From NCBI RefSeq assembly GCF_021018895.1, contig NC_079380.1:2828236-2892235 (forward strand): a stretch of 64,000 bases of DNA, given 5' to 3'. This DNA comes from Seriola aureovittata. Its lineage: Eukaryota > Chordata > Actinopteri > Carangiformes > Carangidae. A program made the position numbers and the translations under genes. The notes under the pieces are model-generated. The model saw only the letters and a list, made by a program, of their open reading frames with translations, was not told where the DNA came from and made no database searches. Positions 1 through 12,415 of this stretch are shown here, in pieces. How positions within the stretch are numbered: the first letter of the stretch is position 1; each line of letters starts with the position of its first letter.

Positions 1-40
1 TCACCACAACATGTAAATAAGTTGACATCATTCTGAATTC

Positions 41-93
<53 letters not shown>

Positions 94-1280
94 ACATTTG
101 GGCCTGTAATATCCAAACTCTCAGGCTTCTCGGCCTTTTTGCTTTGCGCCACCTGCTGGTTGAAAACATTTTTAAAAATTCCTTATGTTTTCACTACTCT
201 GTCAGAGACACTTCAACAGTAAATAGTGAAAAGTATTAGGGGTCAAAGGTCAGAGGTGAAGGGATCAGAGCAGACAGAGGAGCTGGAGATGGTCACTGCT
301 TTCTTCACTAAGTGGACATATAATGTTTAGCCCAAAGAAGGTGTTTCTGAGGTGAACTCACTGGCCATAGGGGATTCAGTCTCACAACAAAGACCTTTCT
401 TCATCATCTCACTGGCAGAGCTCCCTTTCCAGTCAGATACAGAAGTACAAAATGAATTTCGATTTTTTTCACCCTCAATGTCCCACAGAACATGAACTTA
501 ACTCCTGTTATTGTCTGTTAATTGTTTTGTTTATGTCATAGCCTGTATATTGTACAGTATATGTTTGACATTGTGAACTACTGTTTTACTTTTGTTTAGA
601 AAATGCTTTTTTTCACTTACTTTTTAATGTTATATTTATTTTAATGTCAATAATATTTGTTACTACTACTACTACTAATAATAATAATAATAATAATAAT
701 GATAATAATATATTTAAATTATTCTATTAGGCTATAACAGTACATTCAAACAAAAGAAAATGCATTATAAGCAGCTACCAGAAAATTAATTGCCAATCCT
801 TCCGATAATCTGTTAATCATTTAAATAATATTTTGAGCAAAATGCCAAACTCTAGCAGGATCCAGCAGCCAACTTTGTTATTTTCCCTTTTGTACATTAA
901 TGTAAACTGAATATCTTAATAAATGTGACATAAGGAAAACTATTTTCCAAGTAAAGGTTAATCAGAGAATAGGTTTTAAGTGTAAAATCTGAATATGCAA
1001 ATAAAAAAATAAAAAAATTAAAATTCTAAATTGTACTTCAGTACAATAACTGTTACACGTTTGAAAACAATAAATATAGAGAGAGAGGAGAATTTGTTCC
1101 AGACAGTGTGAAAAAGAAACAACGTTTAGACATAGGAAAGAGAGTTAACAGTTTAAATCAATATACAAGTTAAATCAATATTTAAATAAATAAAAAAAGA
1201 CTCTTTTATATCTCTTTTTCTAATCAGGTGTTCAACATGTTGAGTTATGAATATGGCTGGAGTATCATACAATGGCCCCG
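1..1280. other. AT-rich intergenic sequence with microsatellites
   Basis: This stretch contains no gene that I can support. It opens with a (CA)n array at about 43-96 and has a TAC/TAA trinucleotide tract at about 660-715. The rest is AT-rich single-copy-looking DNA with stops in all frames. Confidence 0.7.
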
Positions 1281-1289
1281 ACACACACA

Positions 1290-1349
<60 letters not shown>

Positions 1350-1400
1350 CACACACACACACACCTACACACACACACACACACACACATACACACACAC
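1281..1400. repeat. (AC)n microsatellite
   Basis: An interrupted AC dinucleotide array of about 120 bp, followed by a short GA run at about 1410-1424. Open frames read across it encode only Thr-His or Cys-Val repeats and are artefacts of the repeat. Confidence 0.95.
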
Positions 1401-1420
1401 TAACCCTAGTGAGAGAGAGA

Positions 1421-2340
1421 GAGAGCTCCTGCTAGATCACTTACTGCAAAGCATTTAATTAGCTTTATTAAGTCTAAAGAAAATGAATAAAAACAGATAC
1501 AAGACATGATCAAAAAACACGACCCAGACTTCCTAGTCATGTCCTAGCCTGTCTCGAGCACTGTGTCCATCTGTCAGTTACTATGACATCGCTAACTTGA
1601 TTTCTATTATCGTTAATCAACCGCTAATACTTGGCCAGAAGTACTCCCATGTGGACTTTTGGTTTGGGGCCAATTTTGGTTCAGCCCCCTCAGTTCCAAT
1701 TAAGGGAAATCTTAAAGCTACAAAATAGTGGGGGTGTTATGCAAAGCTACCATCTGTAACTGTTTATGGTACAATAAAATCTGTATTCAGATTTATAACA
1801 AAGGTGGGTTAAGTGAATTAGAGATAGTTTATAGTAAATATTGTTTTCTACGGTTTTAGACTTTTCATGCTAACACATTTAGCTACAAACAACATATACA
1901 GAGTGATGTTTGAGTATATACAGAAATGTATCAAATAATACTTCATGTTTCTATTTGGAAATGTACTTTTTTTTCTCAGTGTGTATTTTTATTTCATACA
2001 CAAACAGACACATACTGTACTTCCCCAGTCTCTCTGTCTGTATCTTTCTCCCCTCAGTGCTGGATGGAGTCTGTCTGCTCCACTTCATTACACACTAATC
2101 AATATTTTAGAGAAGCTCTCACACATTCATCACAGGAGACCTCGTTAGGGAGGAACTACCTCCTTGTCTGTCTCTCCCTCCAACACGTACTAATTAGTTT
2201 TTTTTTTTTAAATCCCTCTCTGTGACTCTAACTCTCTCCTCTTGTCTTACAGTTCTGGTGTTTTGCCAAAGTTGTAAATCAAAAAGTTTAAGGGAGCCAT
2301 GCAGTAATGAACACAGCGTGGTGCTTTTGTGTTGGTGTTC
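1421..2340. other. Intergenic, with a degenerate dispersed repeat
   Basis: No gene is seen. About 1655-1735 resembles 18180-18235: both carry a 'GGTTTGG...CCCC' block followed by 'AAGGGAAATCTTAA'. I know this as a common teleost dispersed repeat. The remainder is unremarkable. Confidence 0.5.
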
Positions 2341-2341
2341 A

Positions 2342-2345
<4 letters not shown>

Positions 2346-2375
<30 letters not shown>

Positions 2376-2396
2376 AGAGAGAGAGAAGAGAGAGAT
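2346..2396. repeat. (GA)n microsatellite
   Basis: An AG/GA-rich array with interruptions. A second CT/CA tract lies at about 2575-2622. Confidence 0.9.
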
Positions 2397-2622
2397 GGCT
2401 TGTCTCATATGCTCTTTTGGAAAAAATCTGTGCGACCTTGACTCACCCTCACACCACAAGTGAACACACAATTAAAGAAAAACACACTTCCACTGTGACA
2501 CATGTGCACCTGCAGCTCTGCATGTGCGCAAGCAAAGGCAAAAAACACAGGCACAGACATATTCCCTCATTCTCCCTCTCTCTCTCTCTCCCTCATACAC
2601 ACACACACACACTCACACACAC

Positions 2623-3200
2623 TGTGTTTTTGCTGTTTGTCTGAGATGTGCTGAAACGACAGCAGGGCGACACATGCTGTCTCAGAGGTGAACTGCAGTC
2701 TCCAGTGGCTCCTCAGTCAGCTCATATGATCCAGTCTGTTATGTAATATTATAGTGACTAAATGATGAAAACATAAAACACACACTGCAACATTTTTAAG
2801 ATTGGTTAACATTCCTACTTGTACAATCCCTTTAACAGGGTAGAAATCAGTGGTTAATTAATGATCTATGATCATTAATTGTGAGTGTAATTGTTCTCTA
2901 ATATAAACTTTGGCTTTATTGCCTATAACTGTGAGCTGTCAGGACCAGTTAAAGCTAAAAACAGAAATCAATTAGAACAATACAGAAGTGGAAGTAATAT
3001 CTTTCCCTAAATCTCAGAACGACGACCACAATGAGGCCGGCGGGGGGGGGGGGGGGGGGGGGGGGGTTAAAATATTCTGAGGAAAAACATCAGGAATTCC
3101 AACATAAAAATCACAAATTTATTCTCTGGGTTTAAACTCTCAAATTTACAAGAAAAACCTTGGATTGGAAGAATGGTGTTTTTTTTTTTAATTTTGGTTT
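2623..3200. other. Intergenic sequence with a 25-bp G homopolymer
   Basis: No gene is seen. A run of 25 consecutive G residues (about 3042-3066) is the only unusual feature; it could form G-quadruplexes, or its length could be a sequencing artefact. Confidence 0.7.
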
Positions 3201-3219
3201 ATTTTTCATTATTTTCATG

Positions 3220-3480
3220 GAACCACATCGATCAAACTCATCACACCACAGACGCTGCGGCTTGCCATGTATTACACCCGCCGCGGATTAACCAATCAAA
3301 TTATACTTTGCAATCTGATTCTGAATACAGATACTTGTGATTAAACAATTCATTTAAACCAATTTGTCAAATGTGCGTAGACCCCGGTCAATGAAAGATG
3401 CTTTCCTTTTAAATTAAATTGATACTGAGTTATCATGAGCATCCAAGGCTAATTGTCAATAAATTGATTAGGCAGGTGAC
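3220..3480. other. Candidate conserved noncoding element
   Basis: This non-repetitive block is rich in homeodomain-type TAAT/ATTA and TGATTA words, is free of microsatellite, and lacks any ORF. It has the look of vertebrate conserved noncoding elements. This is a texture judgement only; no alignment was possible. Confidence 0.25.
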
Positions 3481-3699
3481 AGGCTGCTTTTTCCTTTCAC
3501 AGAGTAGCTTGCCTCAGCCGCAGACATAGAGAAATAGAGCATTGTATCGATGGCGTTGTAACAGGCTGCAGAGCCAAGGTTAACCCTGCTGCAGGGCAGA
3601 GCCGGGGCACAGGGTCAGAGGTCAAAGGTACAGAGGTCAGGCGGACAAAACACAGATAGAGACAGAGGAATGTGATCAAAGGTGTGATTATAGTATAAG

Positions 3700-4370
3700 A
3701 AAATATGACATTAAATATAAGTATTCAATATGATAATATATATTTTTTGTATTAAAGGCATGTAACTGTATGTTTACACTGATTGAAATAAGTATGTATT
3801 TAATTATATATTTTTAGGGGGCATTAGAAAATGCTTTGAGTCCAGGGCTGAGACAGAATGTTTTAAGTAATATCTCCAACACTATGCTGCAGGACACATT
3901 CACGTTCACACTGCTAAAAGAATGTGGCCACATGTGGTCCAGACCTCCTCTGAATGTGGTCTGAGCGACTGGATCTTAAATGTGTCCTCAATGCACCTTT
4001 GGTGCGTTCACACATGAACTTAGAGCTGACCACTTGTGATTTTGAGTTTTGGTTAAAATAAGTACTTTGTTAAGGTTAGACGAGTAATAAGAAACAACGT
4101 TAACTGTCAGTTAATTAGTTAAGTTATAAAGCCGCTAGAGGGCTCTGTCACTTCAATGTAAATATGTTGTTTTGGGGCTTTTGCTGCCTGACACAACTGT
4201 TAAATGTCACTTACCAATAAAACTTAAATAGGGGTCGTAATAAACTCCTGACACAAACGACTTATGGGGCAATTTTTACAGGAGTTTTATTACTGGGGTC
4301 AGAAATGACTAAAATCATTGCCACATGGTTGTTCGCCTCCGCCAACCAGTGAAGCTGCAGGAGATACGGT
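3700..4370. other. Intergenic, nothing recognised
   Basis: AT-rich sequence without a coding frame, tandem repeat or element ends that I recognise. Confidence 0.6.
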
Positions 4371-4379
4371 CATCTCCCT

Positions 4380-4850
4380 TTCCTGAGTTACAGCGCTGAA
4401 TTATGGCCAAGGGGGTTTCTGCAGAACATGATGAAGTCACAGTGAAGTTGACCTTTGACCATTAAAAAATGTCATCACTTCATCCTATTAGACATTTGTG
4501 TTAAATTGTGTCATAATTAGTGTATGAATTCCTGAGTTAAAAACGTGATTTGTGAGGTCACAGTTACCTTGAACTTTGACCTTTGCCTGCCAGAATCGAA
4601 TCATCCCTGAGTCCGAGAGAATGTTTGTGCCAAATCTGAAAAGTTCCCTCAAGGCGTGAGTGAGATATCACATTCAACAGGGCAAAAACTTATTTTGTGA
4701 CTTCTTGACCCACAGTGACCTTTTGACCTTTAACCACCAAAATCCAATCAGTTCATCCTTGAGTCCAAATGGACAAAAAAAAACCCTCAAGGCATTACTG
4801 AGATATCACATCCACGGACAACCAGAAACCAATGGACACACATAATGTCT
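4380..4850. repeat. Dispersed teleost repeat with 'GACCTTTGACC' words
   Basis: Several degenerate units contain 'TTTGACCTTT', 'GTGAAGTTGACC' and 'AATCCAATCAGTTCATCCTTGAGTC'. The same family recurs in the other orientation at about 29850-30420 and 58940-59440, where 'GGTGGTCAAAGGTCAAGGTCA' type units are clearer. It is an interspersed repeat, not a gene. Confidence 0.7.
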
Positions 4851-5104
4851 CCAGCTCTGGTCGTCCTGGTGCAGAGGCATATCAAAATATATAAATATCA
4901 TTTGGAATAAGGTGTATGATTACTCTGCTCAAAATTACCAGTAAATACAGTAAATATACATTTACTGGTAATAACTTGTTTATACAGATGAGGTGTGTGT
5001 GTAGTTGGAGGAATTTCTGCATGTATACATTTTATTTTGGTGTGTTTGGTAGATTACAGAACTGCTGAAAGGTGAACGGTGGCTCTGTGGTCTGATGCAC
5101 TGTG

Positions 5105-5240
5105 GATCAGGTTTTCTTCAAAGAACTCTCTGCCTGCATTCATCCTTAATTCTAGGTCTGTCCCGACTGCTGAAAAAAACCCCATAGCATGAAGCTATGT
5201 ACCATGCTTCACTGTAGGGATGATATTATTGAGGCAACGA
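5105..5240 (-). mobile_element. Tc1/mariner-like transposon fragment
   Basis: The segment ending in 'CATGCTTCACTGTAGGGATG' matches, from memory, the antisense of the transposase mid-region of a very common teleost Tc1-like family (the antisense of its 'MLWGCF' region). It is short and decayed. Related pieces lie at 16380-16710 and 52083-52650. Confidence 0.6.
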
Positions 5241-5870
5241 GCAGATGGAGTTCTTAATGCGAGTAAAAATCTTTATTAATATATTTATATATTTTAGCAA
5301 ATAAAATTCTTCACCCCCAGTAAATATACAGTATAATGATGTCTAATCATTTTTAGTGTATATATAATTAATAAATTCTGAACCAAGGAATCATACATGC
5401 TTTATATGACTTTTGTCACAATTTAATTCACTTGGATTGAATCCTGTTTTTTTACTGGAGAAAAAGAGGGTCAAAAGTACCCAGATATACTGAATATTTA
5501 CTGGTACAAAATGAACATTGAAATAATATGAGCAGCCAATAAAAGGTATTAGACCTGTAATCAACCCTTTGTAAAGCTGCGGAAATGTGTTATTGTTGTT
5601 GAAATTGATCTAAGTTGAGTTATATTTGACATAAACTTTTGGTGGTGGTTTTTATTGAAGACTCTGTTCATGTTTTCATCTTATTCATTTGTGTGCTGAC
5701 TTAATTTTAAAGTGATATTCTAACCTTTAGCAGTTTACATATTGTTCACACCAGTCTGAGCTTTGATTTCTGTGTCCACAGTCAATACACTAACACCTTT
5801 TTCTTTGTGGTCGTAAAGAGGGAGGATCTAAATACACAGCAACAGCAACATCCTTCACTTACAAGGCAGT

Positions 5871-5901
<31 letters not shown>

Positions 5902-7760
5902 TCAGACACTCACGCCAATGAGTCTAATAAAGCATGACCTATGTCTGACCCTGGAAGTGAGGGCGAAATGACGGGAAGAGGTCAAGAGGTCAAAGAGAGA
6001 GAAACCAAGAACTTTAGAATAATATCTAAATATAGTCATGAAGAAGTACCGACCGTTTAGGATTGATATTGTTAGGATTATAGTCTTTCTTTCCCTTTTT
6101 CTCTGATCAGACCCATTTGTTTACTTCCTGTCTCCTGCAGAGCCGTCACCATGGCGACAGGTTGACACGACAGTGTGACCTCTCTGTAACCTCAGTGGCA
6201 TGGAAGTCTACCCCCCCCCCAACTCTCCACCTCAGTTGCCCTGCAGAGGTGAATTTTAGGTTGCGACCGCAGTCAGAGGTCATGGCGAGGTCGTACAGAG
6301 GCTGAACTTTTTATTTTGATATGATTTTGGACCATAAATGATTTTTAAGAATTTGTACATTTTTTAAAACATACAATTCTGATACTGACAGAAAATGGCA
6401 GAGTTGGTAAATATAGTTCACTGGTATAGCAAACTTCAGATTCAATTTCAGATCAGCTAATGTATGTGTCGGTCCTGTCAACACAAAATATTAGAGCCAG
6501 CGCAACACTGCACAGTTCTACTCCCAAGTTAAACTTAAAGGGCTTATCCACTGATTTTATGATATACCCCTATAAAGTTAAATTTGTTGTGAAAGACAGA
6601 TAAAAAAAACAGAATGTGTCGATGAGGCGCACATTTCCTGCCTTTCCTGCTATAGGTTAAGCTCCTAAAAGAACTGGATCCTACATTTCCCACAATGCAA
6701 CTCCTTAATCTCTCTTATTTGGCTGTCCCATCCATTTTGTGAAGTAGGCTGTCTGTTTGTGGTTTACAGCCTCAAGTTGAATTTATTTTTACACATACAG
6801 CAGTGGGGTTTGTGAGACCCCAAACAATAAGAAAATGAAGCTAATGTCTAACACAAGAGTAACAGTAAATTAGCTTTCTTGGCATTACATGAAAATTAAT
6901 TTCTGCTGCCAAAGCAAAAGAGGAAAGTTGATAAAGAAAAAGGAGAAAACGATGAGAACAAACTGTTCAGTTGTGATGTAGGTGTTCATAAAGTGTACAT
7001 CGTGTCTGACCGCACGAATACAGTCCGGCTACAGTCCCCATGTTTTTATTATTATATTTAGATGTTATTCATATGTATTTAGATGACTTGTTTGTCCTGG
7101 AGTGTGACTCTGAAGTGGGATTACGAGAAGTTATGACTCATATTTATGACACATACAGAAAATGTTTATCTATTTCAAGGCGATCGGGGTTACAGATGTG
7201 TTTGTCTGTTGGTTTTTAGGATTTTATAGAGTGACTTCTTTTGACCATAGCACACTCCTGGTCCCTCACTCTGCAGATTGATAAGGTCTGTTCTTCCTTT
7301 AGGTGTTTTAACCATTTCAATTACATTACATCACTCATCTGATAATAAATGATTAAGTAATTTGCAAAATATCTTTTAGTTCTTTAGTGTCTTGTAATCC
7401 ATGTACAACCTGCTTTGGCATATACTGAACTTAATTAGGGTCTTAATTATGGTTAAGAACTCACATTTTAATTTCAGTCAAAAAAATTGTGATTAATCTG
7501 ATCCAGCATCTGCATTGGCATCAAACCATGAATATCCATCAGCACTCAGCGGTTATTACTTTATTATTACATGATTATTCTGTACTCATGGGTCAGACCA
7601 CACCTTCATTTTTATATCAACTACACACCTGTAAAGTTTCATGACTGTATCTTGCAGCATTGCGGCGCTATCGCAGTGAGAAAATGTGTCCACTGAACAA
7701 AGTCCTGGCAAAGTATTGGTTGTTCCTGCTACAGAAGGTGTCTCCAGGAACACATTACCA
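5241..7760. other. Intergenic, nothing coding
   Basis: A short (CA)n array lies at about 5876-5902 and a C-run at about 6213. Otherwise I see no gene, RNA or element boundary in this 2.5 kb. Confidence 0.6.
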
Positions 7761-7904
7761 CATTCTGCCATGATGACACACTCACACTCACACATACACA
7801 AATGCATCAAGACAAGCATTTTTGCAACTTCATGCTTGCAACACACTCAGACACACCACATAAACACTCTCAAAGATATTTATGAGTTTCCTTTGTTATT
7901 AGTG

Positions 7905-7951
7905 ATAGAGATAGAGAGAAGGAGGGAGAAAGAGAGAGAGAGAGAAGGAGG

Positions 7952-7995
<44 letters not shown>

Positions 7996-8277
7996 CTGAA
8001 AGAGAGAAAGTCTAAAATAGCTAATTAAACTGAATTCCTTAATTTGCTCGACCCCGTCATTCTCTTCCAGGTTGTTACTATAGAAACCCTGTAATTTAGC
8101 TGTTACACAAAGTTTCCTGCTGAGTTTCACCTTCAGAAAACACACACACATACAGTACATACACACACACACACACACACAGACAGACAGCTGCGAGGTG
8201 GCCCTGTGCTCTGCAGTGGCGGAGTTAAATGTTTGAATGGAGGGTTGTAAATTCATCACAGAGATTTATAACACATC

Positions 8278-8336
<59 letters not shown>

Positions 8337-8435
8337 CAAGTCCAGGAGGAGGAATTTACAGAGCAGAGTCAACTGAAGCCTCTAAGCCTCCCTATCTCTC
8401 TCTCTCTCTCTCTCTCTCTCGCTCTCTCTTTCCCT
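7905..8435. repeat. Microsatellite cluster (GA)n, (CA)n, (CT)n
   Basis: Four separate arrays occur in 530 bp: GA-rich at about 7910-8008, CA at about 8140-8182, CA at about 8279-8335 and CT at about 8395-8432. The frames through them are low-complexity artefacts. Confidence 0.95.
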
Positions 8436-8461
8436 CCCTCCCATTATAAATGGACTTTAAA

Positions 8462-8602
8462 GGAACAGTTCAACATCTTATTCACTTTCTATCAGACAGT
8501 TAGGTGTTCAGGTTGATATCACTCATGTCTGTATTATAACTATTATCCTACTGCCAGGAGCTGGTTAGCTTAGTTTGGCATAAAGACTAGAAACAGCTCG
8601 TG
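8462..8602. repeat. Common teleost dispersed repeat
   Basis: The block contains 'GGTTAGCTTAGTTTGGCATAA' type sequence and 'CAGTTCAACATCTTATTCAC', which I recognise as part of a widespread fish interspersed repeat often seen in UTRs and introns. It is partial and diverged. Confidence 0.55.
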
Positions 8603-8889
8603 ATTACATTATGGGCTCCATTTTAAAAATCTAAGTGCAAGTGCATTTAGGGTGTGTCCTCTTTTGGTAGTTTAATGGCAGAAAAAAAATGGTGATGACT
8701 GATTCAGATCAGTTAAGTAGATGACTTCTGTGATGTCAGTGATGTTAAGCTGCAGACTGTTTCCACACAACTTACAAGACATGGATTTACACACAAATAC
8801 GTTTTCATACAGTTTTAGCCAGATTTTTAATGATGTAATTTTGTTTGGACTCAGTCAACACTTGTGTGTTGTATGTTTGTAAGCTGTTT

Positions 8890-9795
8890 GTGTATGAATG
8901 ACTACGGACCGGTGGCCCTCACATCACACATCATGAAGACCCTGGAGTGGCTGCTTCTCCACCTTCTGAGGCCACAGGTTGAACACGCACTAGACCCCCT
9001 ACAGCTCTTCTACAAAGAACATATTGGAGTGGATGATGCCGTCCTTTACATGCTCCACCTGCCCATTCTTACTTGGATGAGCCAGGTAGTTACATGAGGA
9101 TTATGTTTTTTTGATTTTTCAAGTGCATTTAACACCATCGAACCCCCCATCCTTAAAGACAAGCTGGAAGGGATGGGGGTGGATGCCTGCTTCGCGTCCT
9201 GGATTGTGGATTACCTGACAATACGACCACAGTTTGTCAGGCTGGGTATCTGTGTCTCAGGGACAGTGATGAGCAGCACTGGGGATCCACAGGGGACTGT
9301 TCTGCTCCGTTCCTGAGTCCTGCCACATCCAGAAATACTCGGATGACACAGCTATTGTGGCGCGTATCAGGAACAGGCAGGAAGAGGAGTACAGGGATCT
9401 GACGATGGCCTTCAGTGAATGGCGACAAGAACTGCCTCCTTCTGAACACCTCAAACACCAAGGAGATGGTCAGGGACTTTCGGAGGTCTAGGCCCACCCT
9501 TCAGCCAGTCAACATTCGAGGGAAGGACATTGAGGTGGTGCACACTTATAAATACCTAGGTGTGCACCTGGACAGTAAACTGGACTGGTCCCTGAACACA
9601 GATGCCGTCTACCTGAAGGAGCAGAGCCAGCTCTTTTTACTCAGGAAGCTCAGGTCCTTTGACGTCTGCAGTGAAATGCTGCACATGTTTTATCAGTCAG
9701 TGGTGGCCAGTGTATTCTGTTATGCTGCAGTCTGCTGGGGCAGCAGCATGTCAGACATGGGTCTGTGCTTAGCAGGAGTCTGGACTCACTCAGGA

Positions 9796-9796
<1 letters not shown>
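8890..9796 (+). mobile_element. CR1/jockey-like LINE reverse-transcriptase remnant
   Basis: This is a 5'-truncated, frameshifted non-LTR retrotransposon. In successive frames one reads NDYGPVALTSHIMKTLE, then DFSSAFNTIEPP, the DPQGTV block, then the catalytic KYSDDTA motif (YSDD at about 9336-9347). The C-terminal part follows: SNTKEMVRDFRRSRP, YKYLGVHLDSKLDW, SVVASVFCYAAVCWG. The order and wording match the RT fingers, palm and thumb of the common fish LINE family. Between DPQGTV and YSDD a stretch is missing, and after CWGSSM the sequence jumps to the 3' UTR. It is therefore a dead copy, followed directly by a CTAT tail. Confidence 0.9.

Positions 9797-9868
<72 letters not shown>
9797..9868. 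repeat. (CTAT)n tetranucleotide microsatellite
   Basis: About eighteen tandem CTAT units immediately follow the LINE remnant. LINEs of this group often end in such short tandem tails, so this probably grew from the element's own 3' end. Confidence 0.95.
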
Positions 9869-9938
9869 AACATATATTGACAGGCTTTGGGATGGATATA
9901 TATTAATGTAACATTTGTCTACAATATAACCATACATA

Positions 9939-10778
9939 TGTAACAGGCGGAAACTGCCTGTGTCAATTCTATCCCAAGCGCTACTCAGAGGAGTAAACCA
10001 CACCCACCCAAATATGCCAACACGCCAAAATTAAAAGGTTAAAACAGTCTCTTTTTATTTATATCAAAAGAGGGTTTTAAAAAGTCTAGTTTGGAGAAGG
10101 GGGGGGGTAGATGGGCACAGGTGCGTTCAACCATCCAGGCAGGAAGGGGGGATCGTTGGTTAGAAGGGCTCCAGCACAGACGGTCGTCTCTCTCTCTCTC
10201 TCTCTCTCCAAGTCTCTGTTGACAAATACAAGTCCAGTCCACTGACTCTCAGTGGCTGCTCTAGGCTCCGGCCCGCCTATCCGACTGTCGAGTCCTCAGC
10301 ACACAAAAGGAAAAGAATAGGTCGCACTCCACACAATGATAAAGAGAGAAAAAAAAATATTAATATAGCATGCTTTCCAGGGCTGAGTCTCACAGCACTC
10401 CACTGGTCCGCCGGTTTAGCTGATCAACAGGAAGTTTATCCGAACAAGTAGAGAAAAATGTGGCTGAGAGAGAGAGTCACTTAGCTTTGGTTTCCTCCAG
10501 ATTCCTGCCAGCCTGGGTCCCCTCCACGGCCGTTTCTTTTTTTTTCCCCTTCTGTTCAGCGGCCTCCTTGCTCCTTCTGCAATCTCTCCGTCCCCACCAG
10601 GTCTGATACCTGCAGTTATATATATATACACACCCACACATCTTGTGGCCCAATCACCACATACTCTCTGCCTAGACACACCTGCTTTGATGGGTGAGTC
10701 AATAAGTGGCTGATTGGTTGCAGCTGGAGGCAGCCATCTTGGTGCACCCAGTAAATCCTCCCATGTCACCTTGTGACA
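9939..10778 (-). mobile_element. Solo-LTR-like unit
   Basis: Read on the minus strand, an 840-bp segment begins TGTCACAAGG and ends CCTGTTACA, i.e. imperfect TG...CA inverted ends. Inside, in correct order on that strand, are a TATATATATAAC TATA-like box (about 10617-10630) and an AATAAA signal (10054-10059) near the end, as expected of an LTR. Flanks share ACATA/CATAC, but the exact target duplication is ambiguous. No gag-pol sequence is beside it. A (CT)n run lies at about 10188-10208. Assignment to Gypsy, BEL or another class is not possible by eye. Confidence 0.5.
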
Positions 10779-11380
10779 CATACATGAACATATACATATT
10801 TGTATGGGCAAGACATGTCAATATGTGAATGTGAATATGTTTATATATTATTTTATATAAATGTATATATATTTCATACATGGAAATTCAATATATTTAC
10901 ATATATTATATTTGCATAAGGGGTCTCACACAGCCAAAATTAAAAACAATGTTGGGGGTGGGTTCTTAGTCCCATCAAGTTTCTCAGTTGTAAGGATTTA
11001 CAGCTATTCTGTGTCTTGTGTGACTGTAAACTGAACAAACAATTTGATGATCCCAACTTGGGCTGAATTGAATCACTACATGTAATGTCAAAAAAGGTTG
11101 CGTTAAGTGATGAACCCACAGAAAACTATCATCAGCTCTGCAATTCCAGCACTACAGCTGCAGCATCGTTGGGTTTAATCCACAACTATTTTGGTTCAGT
11201 CTCACCACATTCATCAACATTATTTCCAGCATCAGGCAAGAAACGTCTGACTCACTGTGCACTGCTGCTGGTCGACACAGTGGAGCCTTTAGCAGGTAAG
11301 AGTTTTTTTCTCAGGAGTTGGTTGAGACCAAACCAGAGCTAAAAGGAGAATATTGGAGTTAAATTTGACAACATACAAAT
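10779..11380. other. Intergenic, nothing recognised
   Basis: AT-rich sequence beginning with an ATATATT-rich stretch (about 10790-10915). The open frame at 11085-11342 shows no recognisable domain and no splice context. Confidence 0.55.
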
Positions 11381-11599
11381 GCTAATGTTGCTCTGTGTCT
11401 GTTGGATGTACAATATACCCAGGGAACTTTCTGCGTAGAGCTTTGCCATTTAAGTGACAGGGATCAAAGGTAACAGGACCCAAACTCGAACAACACAAAA
11501 GGGAAGGTGCAAAGTGCCGACAGGATGCTAGTGAAAAAACTGAAGTATACCCGGGATACAAAAATCCAAAATCCAAGGTAATCCAAACAGTGAGCAAAA

Positions 11600-11845
11600 T
11601 TCAGGACCAATCACAGAAGGAAACATCAGAGAAACTCAACAGAGGAATTGACAAAGAACTAGGAGCACAGAGACAAGGGAGGCTGGGATAATAGGACACA
11701 GGTGAAACACATTAAGAAAAGAAAGACAGGAAGTAAAACAACCATGGCACCCAAAAGGTAAGTAATTTCAAAGTAAAACAGGAAATAAACAAAAGCCAAA
11801 CATAAAGAATCTAAACAGGCATTGTAGGGGCAGATCATGACAACA
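11600..11845. repeat. Degenerate dispersed repeat
   Basis: Sequence of the type 'GGACACAGGTGAAACACATT...ACAGGAAGTAAAACA...GGCAGATCATGACAA' resembles a frequent teleost interspersed repeat that I remember. The family name is not certain and the boundaries are approximate. Confidence 0.4.
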
Positions 11846-11956
11846 GGCTTGATAAGATGAGGTGTTTGCAGCTTGATTGACTGGCCTGTAAAATCGATGC
11901 TGCTTTAGCCCTAGTTTATTCGCCATGACCACAATCTTTCCGTTAAGCATACAGTA

Positions 11957-12302
11957 GCTGGGTTTCCATCGCAGCTTTGCACAACATAGACACGATTTTT
12001 TAAAGAAGTCGACAAAACACTATTGCGAATGTTCTGTTTCCTTTGAGTGATGTTATGTGAATAAAGCTGGGGATTCTCCTCTCACAATATCATTCCAATT
12101 TAACATGATGACGGATTTCCAGCAGTCTGCCTCTTGGTTGGAACTGATCCTGGAAATGATATGACAGTGTTTCAATTTCACTTTTGTCGAATGTTGCTTT
12201 GTGGAATAGTCTGAAAGTTTTTCTGACTATTGTTTCCATTACTCGTTTTTTTTAGTTCTGAATTTCAAATTGCGCATTGGGCAAGTTAATGGAAACACAC
12301 CC
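11957..12302. mobile_element. MITE with 'CTGGGTTTCCAT' ends
   Basis: The left end CTGGGTTTCCATCGCAGC and the reverse complement of the right end (CTGGGTGTGTTTCCATTAAC) are imperfect inverted repeats about 345 bp apart. The interior contains 'GCGCATTGGGC', as in known fish MITEs of this look. There is no ORF. Confidence 0.55.
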
Positions 12303-12370
12303 AGTGTTAGCAAGAGAGAATCAGGAAAGTGATCATGAGAATTATTTCTAAACCCTGCTCTTATTGGGAA

Positions 12371-12415
12371 CTGTTGCTGCCCCATCCAGTCTTCTGCTGG
12401 ATGGGGCAGCAACAG
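12371..12415. other. Perfect 19-bp stem hairpin
   Basis: The arm CTGTTGCTGCCCCATCCAG (12371-12389) is followed by a 7-nt loop and its exact reverse complement (12397-12415). The GC-rich, perfectly paired stem sits in AT-rich sequence with no other element around it. It could be a hairpin RNA source, a very young inverted duplication, or an assembly feature. Confidence 0.7.

Noticed and set aside
1153..1458. Open frames of Cys-Val or Thr-His repeats
   Set aside because: They are translations of a (CA)n/(TG)n array. The same applies at 15053-15342, 17587-17988, 48317-48863 and 53546-53962.
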